A stretch of DNA of 55,558 bases from Kurthia senegalensis (GTDB lineage: Bacteria; Bacillota; Bacilli; Bacillales_A; Planococcaceae). The stretch lies in NCBI RefSeq assembly GCF_000285595.1, contig NZ_HE611064.1:791652-847209 (forward strand), written 5' to 3'. Shown here one piece after another: positions 1 to 7,807 of the stretch (positions are counted from its first letter, which is position 1; every line of letters starts with the position of its first letter). Both the position numbers and the translations under genes were made by a program. The notes beneath the pieces are model-generated. The model was given only the letters and a program-made list of their open reading frames with translations, did no database searches and was not told where the DNA came from.

Positions 1-170
1 TTTTTATGTGTTTTTTCATTATAATTCATGAAAAAATAGTAAATAACAAACGTTTCATCCTAAACCAAATATATACATTTCAGTGCTTTTTATACTATAA
101 TGAAAAGAAGATGGTTTTTTTATGAATCGTTTAGATGAAACCATTTGAAACTATGCAAAGGAGCTATCGT

Positions 171-1628
171 ATGAAACATTGTACAAATTGTGGAAAAGAA
201 ATAAAGGATGACCTTTCTTTCTGTCCAAATTGTGGGCAAAAGACGAAGCGTACGGTGGATAAAGTGTCTTCTGAGGAAGCATCGTTACTCGCTAAGACAG
301 CCCCTACGACCGAACACCCTCAATCAACACTACAAGCCAGCAAACCTTCTTCCAAGAAGAAAAAAGGACTTTGGATTACCCTTATTGCCGTTGTCGCACT
401 ACTTGCAATCGCACACTTTACGATTAAAGCGATGATCGATCCGTCTAAAAAAATTGTTGCGATGCACGAAGCGTATCAAAAAGAAGACGCAAAAGCTTTC
501 TTAAATGAATTCACGTTAGAAAAAGATACGCATGCGGATGCCGACAGCTTCTTGTCATACATGCAAGGTCAAGATTGGTCTTCTGTTCGCCAAGCGATGC
601 AAGAAAATCTTGTCGTACTCGATAAGACAGATATGGCCGATCCTATTACGACCGAAGATGATGAACTCATTCGCCTCGTGAAAAAAGACATTCTCGGTGG
701 TCTTTACCATACGGTGGATTTTGAATTAATTCCGATTAAGCAATCTGTATACAACGATGATTTTGATAATATCGAATTCACGACAGACGGTGTTACGGAG
801 AAATTAGAAAAAGAAAAAGCGACGGAACTCGGTAAATTCTTACCAGGCGATTATAAATGGTCAGCCGTTCTTACTACGGAATTCGGTAAGTTGCCATTCG
901 ATGGCACGATGCTCGTAGGCGGAGAAGCTGACAAAGCATTCGAGTTAGAGCTCAATCCGAACTACGCAACGATTTCTTCTAACAATCCGGATGCGATTCT
1001 TTACGTGAACGGTCAATCGACTGAAAAAACGATTTACGATGAAAATACGATTGGGCCACTTCCATTAGACGGTTCTGTGAAAGTACAAGCAATCGTCAAA
1101 GATGGTGGAAAAACGTACAAAACGAAAGAAGTGAAAGTTCAAAAATCAGACATTCGTCTAGATTTTGAATACATCGCAGAGCAAGAACAAGCGGCAGCAC
1201 GTGCGAGTGAATTAAGTGACATCGCTTATGAAAATGAAAGTGAAGTCATCGATTTTTATCAAAGCTACCGTAAAGCGTACGAATCTGATTTAAACAATCA
1301 CGTCTATGATGCGACAAGCTACTATTTACAAAGCGGCTCCAAAGCGGAAAAAGAACTACAAGCCTTTTTCCCTCAATATGTAGATGGCGATGAAATTAGC
1401 AACCATACGAACAACGTCGCTTCGTTCAAAGCAATTGATACGAACACATTCCAATTAATATCAAATGAGGACTACACGTTCTATAGCCATGAAGGGCCAC
1501 GTCACGACTACGAATATCGTCGTACGTATACAATCGTTAAAAATGGCTCCAACTATGTCATTACAAATATTGCAAAACAAAAAATTAGCGAAGAAATCAC
1601 AGATGATGAATCATCTGACGACTATTAA
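171..1628 (+). CDS. TcaA-like zinc-ribbon membrane protein
   Basis: A 485-residue protein. Residues 1-21 form a zinc ribbon with Cys4, Cys7, Cys18 and Cys21, followed by a Thr/Ser/Lys-rich linker, one membrane segment at about 67-88, and a long outer region of about 400 residues. The C-terminal 120 residues look like an NTF2-like fold. This order matches the TcaA family of Staphylococcus and Bacillus, which affects envelope stress and teicoplanin response; the function here is inferred. The start is set at 171, not the in-frame ATG at 135, because AAAGGAG lies 7 nt before 171. A TATAAT -10 sits at 96-101 with a poor -35. The stop codon overlaps the ribosome binding site of the next gene, so the two form an operon. 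Confidence 0.75.
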   Translation: MKHCTNCGKEIKDDLSFCPNCGQKTKRTVDKVSSEEASLLAKTAPTTEHPQSTLQASKPSSKKKKGLWITLIAVVALLAIAHFTIKAMIDPSKKIVAMHEAYQKEDAKAFLNEFTLEKDTHADADSFLSYMQGQDWSSVRQAMQENLVVLDKTDMADPITTEDDELIRLVKKDILGGLYHTVDFELIPIKQSVYNDDFDNIEFTTDGVTEKLEKEKATELGKFLPGDYKWSAVLTTEFGKLPFDGTMLVGGEADKAFELELNPNYATISSNNPDAILYVNGQSTEKTIYDENTIGPLPLDGSVKVQAIVKDGGKTYKTKEVKVQKSDIRLDFEYIAEQEQAAARASELSDIAYENESEVIDFYQSYRKAYESDLNNHVYDATSYYLQSGSKAEKELQAFFPQYVDGDEISNHTNNVASFKAIDTNTFQLISNEDYTFYSHEGPRHDYEYRRTYTIVKNGSNYVITNIAKQKISEEITDDESSDDY

Positions 1629-1640
1629 GGAGATGACGAA

Positions 1641-2531
1641 ATGATGACATGCCCAAACTGCGGCACCCCTAACCAAGAAGGAAATTTTTGTGGAAAATGT
1701 GGTAGTCCGATGAAGCAAGATACTCTTTTAGAGAAGAAACCGGCTACACCTGAACAACCTGAACAACCGACAAACAATCCCGTACCACCCGTACAAGAAA
1801 CAACACACAACGTACCACCTGTACAACCTAACGCTTCAACAGAACAAAAAGCGACGCGTAGTGCAGCCGTCGAAAACTTAAAAAAACAAGGTGGCAACTA
1901 CTGGCACTATTTCTTACAAACATTGAAAAAGCCATCTCAAATGGGATCCGAAAATTACTTTAAATTCGCTATAATTTCGACTGTTATTTCTTTAATTTTA
2001 TACGCACTAATTCCCGTCGTCTTTACGAACAAAATGCTCACGAGCATCTACGGTTTTGCAAATACGATGTCGAATGGATTGTTCGACGGCTCCGCTTCTC
2101 TTGGCGTCGGGGCGTTCATCCGTATTTTCTTATACTTAGGTATTTTCTACGTACTACTCGTTGCCCTCGTTTTATTATTAAGTCGTCAACTCGGTACGAT
2201 GACATCATGGAAACAAGGAATTGCGCAAATCGGTGCTTTCAATAGCATCATCAACGTCGTATTCCTTATCATTCTCGTCTTACTTTTATTAAACAGCCTT
2301 GCTTTCTCTATTTTGCTATACGGTCTCATCTCAACGATTTTCGTTGCGCTCGTGCCCTTGTTCACAGCAAGCTTCTTCTTCTTCAAGAGCAACAAGCTGG
2401 ACCCATTCGTTAACTACTTGCTAACGATTGTCGCATCACTCATTTTCGTTGTCATTTACTACTCCATTTTCTTTGATAAAATTGCCAACGACATTAACTT
2501 GAACTATTTCTTCGATTCATTTAATTTCTAA
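1641..2531 (+). CDS. Zinc-ribbon multi-pass membrane protein
   Basis: A 296-residue protein. An N-terminal zinc ribbon (Cys4, Cys7, Cys17, Cys20) is followed by a Pro/Thr/Gln-rich linker to about residue 75 and then five or six hydrophobic segments between about 107 and 280. The membrane part resembles YIP1-like proteins, but I cannot assign a family. AAGGAG at 1627-1632 overlaps the stop of the upstream TcaA-like gene, so translation is probably coupled. Both proteins begin with the same type of ribbon and may act together at the membrane. A second ATG follows directly at 1644, so the start is uncertain by one codon. Confidence 0.7.
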   Translation: MMTCPNCGTPNQEGNFCGKCGSPMKQDTLLEKKPATPEQPEQPTNNPVPPVQETTHNVPPVQPNASTEQKATRSAAVENLKKQGGNYWHYFLQTLKKPSQMGSENYFKFAIISTVISLILYALIPVVFTNKMLTSIYGFANTMSNGLFDGSASLGVGAFIRIFLYLGIFYVLLVALVLLLSRQLGTMTSWKQGIAQIGAFNSIINVVFLIILVLLLLNSLAFSILLYGLISTIFVALVPLFTASFFFFKSNKLDPFVNYLLTIVASLIFVVIYYSIFFDKIANDINLNYFFDSFNF

Positions 2532-2639
2532 CCTCCTACAAAGAGGCTAGGACAAAACTATAGCTAATAAGCAAAGACATTCACGATTTGAATAAGATGG
2601 AACGGACCTAAAAATCTGAGACAACATAAAAAGAAAAAG

Positions 2640-2678
2640 ACACTTTCAAAGGGATCAAATCTTTGGAAGTGTTTTTTT
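2640..2678 (+). terminator. Rho-independent terminator
   Basis: Arms of 12 bases (2640-2651 and 2661-2672, one G-T wobble) are followed by seven T. It lies 110 bp after the zinc-ribbon operon and could end that transcript, although it may belong to the mobile-DNA relic around it. Confidence 0.6.
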
Positions 2679-2716
2679 GATGGAAAAAAATATTCATACG
2701 AAACAAAAAGGAAAGT

Positions 2717-2886
2717 GATGAATATGTGGAATTAAAAATGACAGTCAACTTTATCAGTGGGTGAAGTCGTATGAAAACTGGGAGTTGCATCGTTTACAAC
2801 AACTAATCGGTAAACAAGATCGGATCGGAAAAGGAACGTTTGAAGAAAAGTTAATTGAAACGTTCCATGCCATGCCTAACGTGTGA
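2717..2886 (+). pseudogene. Degenerate coding remnant
   Basis: About 56 codons can be read through with one frameshift near 2735, ending at TGA 2884-2886. The peptide is hydrophilic (for example QWVKSYENWELHRL) and looks protein-like. No start or ribosome binding site is convincing and several stops follow. I do not recognise the family. Its position between a shared-looking spacer (2538-2625) and a palindromic repeat suggests the remains of an insertion sequence. Confidence 0.3.
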
Positions 2887-2998
2887 AACGTTTGATCTTG
2901 AATAGCTTTTGAGAATAACAAATGACATTGTCGTTCAAGCATAGATCAACTACTGTACGAATACTCGGGTTTTAGCAAAGTAAAATCATCTAAAATTT

Positions 2999-3093
2999 GA
3001 CGGCGACTCCTAGGGGAAAAGTATGAGCAGAAGACCCCAGCAGTGAGCTTGCGAGCGAGGAGGCTTCTGCCATGCCCCAGGAAAGCGTCCGTC
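2999..3093. repeat. REP-like palindromic repeat
   Basis: A 95-bp imperfect palindrome beginning GACGGCGACTCC and ending GGAAAGCGTCCGTC. This is a recurring intergenic element type in Bacillales, recognised from memory of its ends. Longer relatives with the ends GGCGG...GGAGTCACCGCC lie at 22087-22219 and 25125-25257 in the opposite orientation. Confidence 0.6.
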
Positions 3094-3159
3094 ACATTTG
3101 GCTTAAAAGAAGCGTCTTTTTCACTGTCTCACTTTCGTAGGTCAGTTCCCCGTTCTCTT

Positions 3160-3287
3160 TTATTTTTTCACGGTGAAAGACATGTACGCATCTTGCCCGA
3201 TTTTTTTGCCATTTTTATTTTTTAATGTTGCGTCAATAAATAATGTATACGGTACGTCTGTCACATATGCTGCTTTTGGCTTAAGCG
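3160..3287 (-). pseudogene. Out-of-frame 3' end of the transglutaminase-like gene
   Basis: This stretch encodes the missing end of the Ig-like domain of the neighbouring gene in the -1 frame, finishing with AYMSFTVKK and TAA at 3160-3162. It has no start of its own. It is either a true one-base deletion in a homopolymer or a sequencing error. Confidence 0.65.
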
Positions 3288-4955
3288 TTAATTTTTACTA
3301 TTAATCGTAACGGTCGCTTCGACTTCATTACCAAATTGATCGTATAAATGAACGGCTTTCTTATTCGCCGTCGTATTCGCCACCGCAGAAGAAAGTGTCA
3401 ACGTCCATGCTTTTTTCGTACTCGTCGTCGTTTGTGGCTTTTTCGTTAACGATGTAGTTGTCGCTAACTTATTTTGGAATCGCTCTTTTTGCGCTACGAG
3501 CTCTTTTACACGTCCTACTGTCGATTCGAGTTGCTCGGATAATGGTTGTTCATACGATGCCACACTTTGTAAAAAGGTTTGCGCATACCAATCAAATTGC
3601 ATGATATTTTCTTTACTTAATTTCTCCATCTGTTTTTCGAGTGATGTGCGCGTGACGACTGCCTGTGGGTCAATCGGTATACGGTACACTTCACCCGCTT
3701 CGGACGTGGCGACTAAATCTCCTGCATCTTTCTTCAAATAAACGAGCTGCTTCGTATGCTGAACGACACTTCCTGTATTCAAATCATAGCTATACAAGTA
3801 ACCGAACTGATTTAAAAAATAAATGCGGTTGTTCGCATACGTCATCCCGTGTGCCGCAATACCATCCGTCACGATGTCGGACGTCGTATTCGTCAATTTC
3901 CGCATCGCATATGTTTCTGGATCCGTGACGTACCACGCCCCGTTTTGGTAAATCTGCTCGCCTACTACGTAATGCTCCTTCCCTTGCATCGGTACGATCA
4001 TATTGCTTCCTTCGTAGCGACGCAAGTCTTTAAAATAATCTTGCTTCGCACGTGCAGGATAGCCCGCATCTATCGTATGATCTTGCATCATCGAGTCGTC
4101 CGACAATAAAAAATACGCATAGGAAACGGTTGAATACAGTTCTGGAAACTTCTCTAAATACGCTGTCGCATAAACCGGATCGTCCCACGTCGTATCAAGA
4201 TGATACCAACGACCGTCGAGCTGAACTAAATTCCACGCATGCGACTCATCCGTATACCCCGTCACATACATATTTTCAATGCCCGCTTCTTGCAGTAAGC
4301 GATACGTCAACAATGCATACGCCTGACAAACCCCTTTACCTTCCGCTAAAATCGTATACGGCGTATATTGGCTCGTCTGCAACCCTTCACTAGCATAAAT
4401 CGTATGGGTGACGACATAATCGTGAAGTGCTTTCACTTTTTCAACGTCGGTCATATCTGGTCGAGTGACCGAAGCGACAATTTGTTGCACCCGCTCCGTC
4501 ACGACTTTTTCTTGTTCTACTGTATGTAAATAACTCATTTTAACACGGACGTAGCGACCGTCTGCGATATACGTTCCACCTGCGCGAATCCCCGCAATAT
4601 ATGTATTTCGTGCATACACTTCATGAAGTGCCGCTTTCACATCGGCATTCGTCCAATTCGCATCGTACGGAATTTGAATGACTCGGTTAAAGTCCCCAAG
4701 CTCTCTCTCCAATACGTCAACGAGCTGTTCGAATGTCGACACTTCTTCCGTGTAATTTTGCACTTCTGCTCTCTTTTGACTACTTCCGACGTCCATCTCT
4801 TTATCTTGTGGTCGCTGCACGTCGATCGTCGCTTTTGCTACTTTATAGGCATCTTCAACAAGTTGTGGTGATTTCGCCTCACTCCCTGCGCCATATGACG
4901 TTAGCAACAAGCCACTTACGAAACACGCACTCGCAAGTTTTTGAATTCTCCGCAT
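3288..4955 (-). CDS. Secreted transglutaminase-like protein (3'-frameshifted)
   Basis: A 555-residue protein with a signal peptide (about 1-27) and a transglutaminase-like core. The Cys-His-Asp triad is visible at Cys210 (GVCQAY), His239 (ESHAWN) and Asp254 (YHLDTTWDD). A region of about residues 300-420 resembles a beta-propeller or TolB-like repeat. The C-terminal tail starts a domain of the S-layer Ig type but stops early. One extra A in the A5 run at 3292-3296 (minus-strand sense) would restore the frame and extend the protein by 42 codons to a stop at 3160-3162, completing the domain (PKAAYVTDVPYTLFID). AAGGAG precedes the start. Role: probably a cell-wall or surface-protein processing enzyme; substrate unknown. 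Confidence 0.75.
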   Translation of the reverse strand: MRRIQKLASACFVSGLLLTSYGAGSEAKSPQLVEDAYKVAKATIDVQRPQDKEMDVGSSQKRAEVQNYTEEVSTFEQLVDVLERELGDFNRVIQIPYDANWTNADVKAALHEVYARNTYIAGIRAGGTYIADGRYVRVKMSYLHTVEQEKVVTERVQQIVASVTRPDMTDVEKVKALHDYVVTHTIYASEGLQTSQYTPYTILAEGKGVCQAYALLTYRLLQEAGIENMYVTGYTDESHAWNLVQLDGRWYHLDTTWDDPVYATAYLEKFPELYSTVSYAYFLLSDDSMMQDHTIDAGYPARAKQDYFKDLRRYEGSNMIVPMQGKEHYVVGEQIYQNGAWYVTDPETYAMRKLTNTTSDIVTDGIAAHGMTYANNRIYFLNQFGYLYSYDLNTGSVVQHTKQLVYLKKDAGDLVATSEAGEVYRIPIDPQAVVTRTSLEKQMEKLSKENIMQFDWYAQTFLQSVASYEQPLSEQLESTVGRVKELVAQKERFQNKLATTTSLTKKPQTTTSTKKAWTLTLSSAVANTTANKKAVHLYDQFGNEVEATVTINSKN

Positions 4956-5136
4956 CTTCCCACTCCTTCTTCACAATCTTCATAACTACTATTATACCAA
5001 AAAAGGCATTGCTTTATAGTCATTCTACCTATACGTTTTTCTTCATTAAAACGACATAAACATCAAAATTTTCTTATTTTTATACGCTTTAATTGTTATA
5101 TAATGGATATACTAGAAAAAGTAGGAGGTGTATTAA

Positions 5137-5511
5137 ATGCAACATATTCAAGTAGGCGATCTTTATTACTCACGTTTAGGCGAAGCGGATAATTTACACT
5201 GGGTCTTTTGTTGGCAAGTCATGCGTGCTACATCTCACAACGTTTGGCTATGCCAAGTCAACGTTCAAAAATTAGAAAAAGGACCTTTTCAAATACGAGA
5301 TAGTTTTTATATTGAACCGATTGCCAATCAATTTCTCGATGAAAAAAACATTATCCGTCGGCACGTCCGCGTCGGAAGTACTCGCGAGAAAATTATGAGC
5401 TGTGAAAAAATATACGATGTAGACGGCAAGCATATTAGCTATGACCCCATTGAACTTCACTTATTCGTACGAAGTGATACGGAACTCATCGCCCAAAATG
5501 TTTTTTACTAA
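5137..5511 (+). CDS. Hypothetical cytosolic protein
   Basis: A 124-residue protein with no signal peptide or membrane segment and a mixed, Trp-containing sequence. I do not recognise the family. The call rests on a strong ribosome binding site (AGGAGGTG, 6 nt before ATG), a TATAAT -10 at 5099-5104 and coding-like composition. It stands alone: the transglutaminase gene diverges upstream and a secreted-protein gene lies downstream. Confidence 0.65.
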   Translation: MQHIQVGDLYYSRLGEADNLHWVFCWQVMRATSHNVWLCQVNVQKLEKGPFQIRDSFYIEPIANQFLDEKNIIRRHVRVGSTREKIMSCEKIYDVDGKHISYDPIELHLFVRSDTELIAQNVFY

Positions 5512-5550
5512 CCTATCCCATCTCCTGCCTTGCACCACACGAAAAATAAA

Positions 5551-5580
5551 AAGCAAGAACGAAAGAAATCGTTCTCGCTT
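5551..5580. terminator. Hairpin after the hypothetical gene
   Basis: The arms AAGC.AGAACGA and TCGTTCT.GCTT pair with one mismatch. The T-rich tail is on the minus-strand side; the plus side lacks a good T-run, so termination of the plus-strand gene may be weak. A second long-loop hairpin (AACGTCG to CGACGTT plus T7) lies at about 5598-5655. Confidence 0.35.
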
Positions 5581-5836
5581 CTAAAACTTTATACGCCAAA
5601 CGTCGTTGCGACATAGTACGTGTTCTTTTATTTTTCTGTGCAGCGACGTTTTTTTGCGTGTCGGCATGGCGATGACTCCCCCATCACCCCAAATATTAAG
5701 AATGACTTGAAAGTAATAAAATAATATAGTTTTTTGTTAGTTGTATTTGTCGTTTAAAATAGAAAATTTATCGCTCTCATCCTATCCAATCAAACAGTAA
5801 AAAAATCCAATAAAATGACAAAATTATGTAAAAACA

Positions 5837-5850
5837 AGTGTACATACACT
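5837..5850. promoter_or_regulatory. Perfect palindrome, possible operator
   Basis: AGTGTACATACACT is a 14-bp inverted repeat (6-base arms, CA centre) 44 nt before the next gene. The regulator is unknown. The rest of 5581-5893 is AT-rich and shows no other gene. Confidence 0.3.
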
Positions 5851-5893
5851 CATTTTATTTCTATACTTAAAGAAACAGAAAAGGAAGTGTCTT

Positions 5894-6883
5894 ATGAAGA
5901 AAATGGTATTCGCAACAATCGCAACGGCTGTAACATTGTCGGCAGTCGCTCCGAGCGTGTCAGCATCTGCTGCAACGACATACAAAGTAAAATCCGGCAA
6001 GCTACTCAATGCAAAAACAGGGAAAGTTGTCACGAAGACGATTGTTTACAAAAAGCAGCTGTATAAAAACGGCAAGCTCGCAAAAGGCAAGATCCTCCAT
6101 AAAAACGTGCTATACGTTAACGGCAAAATCAAATCAGGTGTCGTTCCATACAAAAATAAATTTTATAAAAAAGGGAAGCTCATCGGTAAAAACGTGTACT
6201 TCCTATACAATGACAAGCTGTATGTGAATGGGAAAATAGCGAAAGGTGAAAAAATCTATAACCGCTACTACTATTACAACAACGGCGTGTTATCTAATGG
6301 CACATACAAAAATAACTACTACCAATACGGAGAGCTGTTCTTCTCAGGGAAAGTAGCAAAACCATACGATATGGCTGACAACAATGTCACGTATTCAACA
6401 GACGGCTCGACGGTCACATATACACACCGTCCTTATTATTCGTTAAATATGAAAGTAAATAAATCCAAAGTAGTCGTTTCACCAAAAGCGACGGTGAAGA
6501 GCGCCAAAGTAGTAGATAACGCGGTAGAAGTCACGCTATCAAACGTGAAAAAAAATACCGTATATGATGTGAAAATCAAAGATATGAAAGTAGAAGGCTA
6601 TCCGTTAACGTTCTCGACAAAATTCTCTGGGCTGCCGGACGGAGTGAAAAAATACAACTTCACAGAACTCAATGCTGCGTACAATACATACAAAAACGCG
6701 AAACCCGCAGAACTGAAAAAGTTCCTCCAATCAACGGAAGGCAAAGCGCTTGAAAAACAATTCGCAAAAGGCGAAACGTACTTCAACTCGTTTAACTTCA
6801 ATCAATTAACACCTGCTCAACTGGCATACTACTCTGTGCATGAGAAGCTATCGGATTTCTTTGATATGGATTTAGACGATTAA
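5894..6883 (+). CDS. Secreted protein with YKxGK repeats
   Basis: A 329-residue protein. A signal peptide ends near residue 26 (SVSASA). The mature end has the string TTYKVKSGKL and NAKTGKVV, then about six units of the type LYKNGKLAKG up to residue 150, followed by a beta-rich domain and a helical tail of about 100 residues. The mature N-terminus is almost the same as that of the large S-layer-type protein at 7808-10963, which argues that this repeat domain is a shared wall-binding or export module (inference). The ribosome binding site AAGGAAGTG precedes ATG. There is no sorting signal and no SLH domain. Confidence 0.7.
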   Translation: MKKMVFATIATAVTLSAVAPSVSASAATTYKVKSGKLLNAKTGKVVTKTIVYKKQLYKNGKLAKGKILHKNVLYVNGKIKSGVVPYKNKFYKKGKLIGKNVYFLYNDKLYVNGKIAKGEKIYNRYYYYNNGVLSNGTYKNNYYQYGELFFSGKVAKPYDMADNNVTYSTDGSTVTYTHRPYYSLNMKVNKSKVVVSPKATVKSAKVVDNAVEVTLSNVKKNTVYDVKIKDMKVEGYPLTFSTKFSGLPDGVKKYNFTELNAAYNTYKNAKPAELKKFLQSTEGKALEKQFAKGETYFNSFNFNQLTPAQLAYYSVHEKLSDFFDMDLDD

Positions 6884-6894
6884 TATGAAAAAGG

Positions 6895-7470
6895 TATCCT
6901 TTAAGAGATGGGTATAACTTAACACATACAAATGTAAATGAATTTTTAGGCAGCTTATACAAACCGGACGGCTCCCAAATCATTTATAGTATGAACTTAG
7001 AAGATGTAAAATTAACATCGGACGTCAAAGACATCCAAGCGATCGTAACGAATGATCCGACTGTCACAACGACCGTACAGAAAAAGGATGGACGTATTCT
7101 CATTACACTCAACAATACGAAAAAGACAGACGCTGTGTATCAGCTTGCAATCTCAGGCATCCAAATAAAAAATGTCGGTAGTTGGTCATACAAGGCAACG
7201 ATTAAAAGCCCGACATCTAAATTAACGAAGATGGAAGGCTATACGAAGTTAAACAACGCTTTTTGGACGTATAAAGATTATACGCAAGCACAATTAAAGA
7301 AACTCCCTAAAAGTGTCGTAAGACCATTAGCGATGTATTCAATAGAGTACGGTATGAATGGTGCTTATATAGGCTCTTCTATCGATATAGCCAACTACAA
7401 CTCTCTTATGCTTGAAATCAATCGCCTATTCGGTGACCTGTTCAGTCCTTATATGGATATGGAATTTTAA
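6895..7470 (+). pseudogene. 5'-truncated paralogue of the preceding gene
   Basis: An open frame starts after the TGA near 6895 and runs to 7470. The first ATG, at 6991, has no ribosome binding site, yet the frame reads sensibly before it (NVNEFLGSLYKPDGS). The sequence aligns along its length with the C-terminal half of the preceding secreted protein: both contain a YS.DGS-like start, a VTLSNVKK / ITLNNTKK segment, a Y..LN.A...YK motif and an acidic F/L-D-M-D/E end. The signal peptide and YKxGK repeats are missing. It is best read as a tandem partial duplication that has lost its 5' end, or a remnant translated only by re-initiation. Confidence 0.5.
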
Positions 7471-7482
7471 TTCCGCTCGTGA

Positions 7483-7505
7483 AAGCCCCTTTTTAGGGGT
7501 TTTTT
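7483..7505 (+). terminator. Rho-independent terminator
   Basis: A CCCCT/AGGGG stem extended by A-T pairs, with a T-run, 13 bp after the truncated paralogue. It ends the short-repeat-protein transcript. Confidence 0.7.
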
Positions 7506-7545
7506 ATGCGATAAATGAGACAAAGTACACCGGTTGTGTTGTTTC

Positions 7546-7620
7546 TCATGCAAACAACATCGAACCCTTTCTTTCCAACACAACATCGACCAATGCCACA
7601 CACTTTTTCTGTTCAGTCAT
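7546..7620 (-). CDS. Possible 24-residue small protein
   Basis: ATG is preceded by GGAGGAG at 5 nt spacing. The peptide starts MTEQKKCVALVD and ends in TGA. No homologue is recognised. It lies downstream of two S-layer gene terminators. The ribosome binding site is the main evidence, so it could be chance. Confidence 0.25.
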   Translation of the reverse strand: MTEQKKCVALVDVVLERKGSMLFA

Positions 7621-7639
7621 ACGATCTCCTCCAATGTAA

Positions 7640-7672
7640 AAAGACATATCCCTCACAAGAGGAATATGCCTT
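7640..7672 (-). terminator. Hairpin terminator
   Basis: A stem of about 13 bp (AGGCATATTCCTC with GAGGGATATGTCTT) is followed by T5 on the minus strand. It is probably a second stop after the S-layer-type gene. Confidence 0.55.
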
Positions 7673-7718
7673 GGATTCAATGAAATAATATATGCTTGAA
7701 ACTTTGTTTAAAACAAAG

Positions 7719-7748
7719 AAAAACCCCTAACTCCGAGGAGCTAGGGGG
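7719..7748 (-). terminator. Strong terminator of the S-layer-type gene
   Basis: CCCCTAGCTCC pairs with GGAGTTAGGGG, followed by T5 on the minus strand, about 60 bp past the S-layer-type stop codon. Confidence 0.75.
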
Positions 7749-7807
7749 AAAAGAAATTCTTTTATATTAAACGTCCATTTATCCTACTTAAGGGAGGATA
7801 GGGAAAA

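Noticed and set aside
3288-3300. Programmed -1 frameshift in the transglutaminase-like gene
   Set aside because: The sequence before the stop does not form an X-XXY-YYZ slippery site, and no clear stimulatory hairpin follows. A simple indel fits better.
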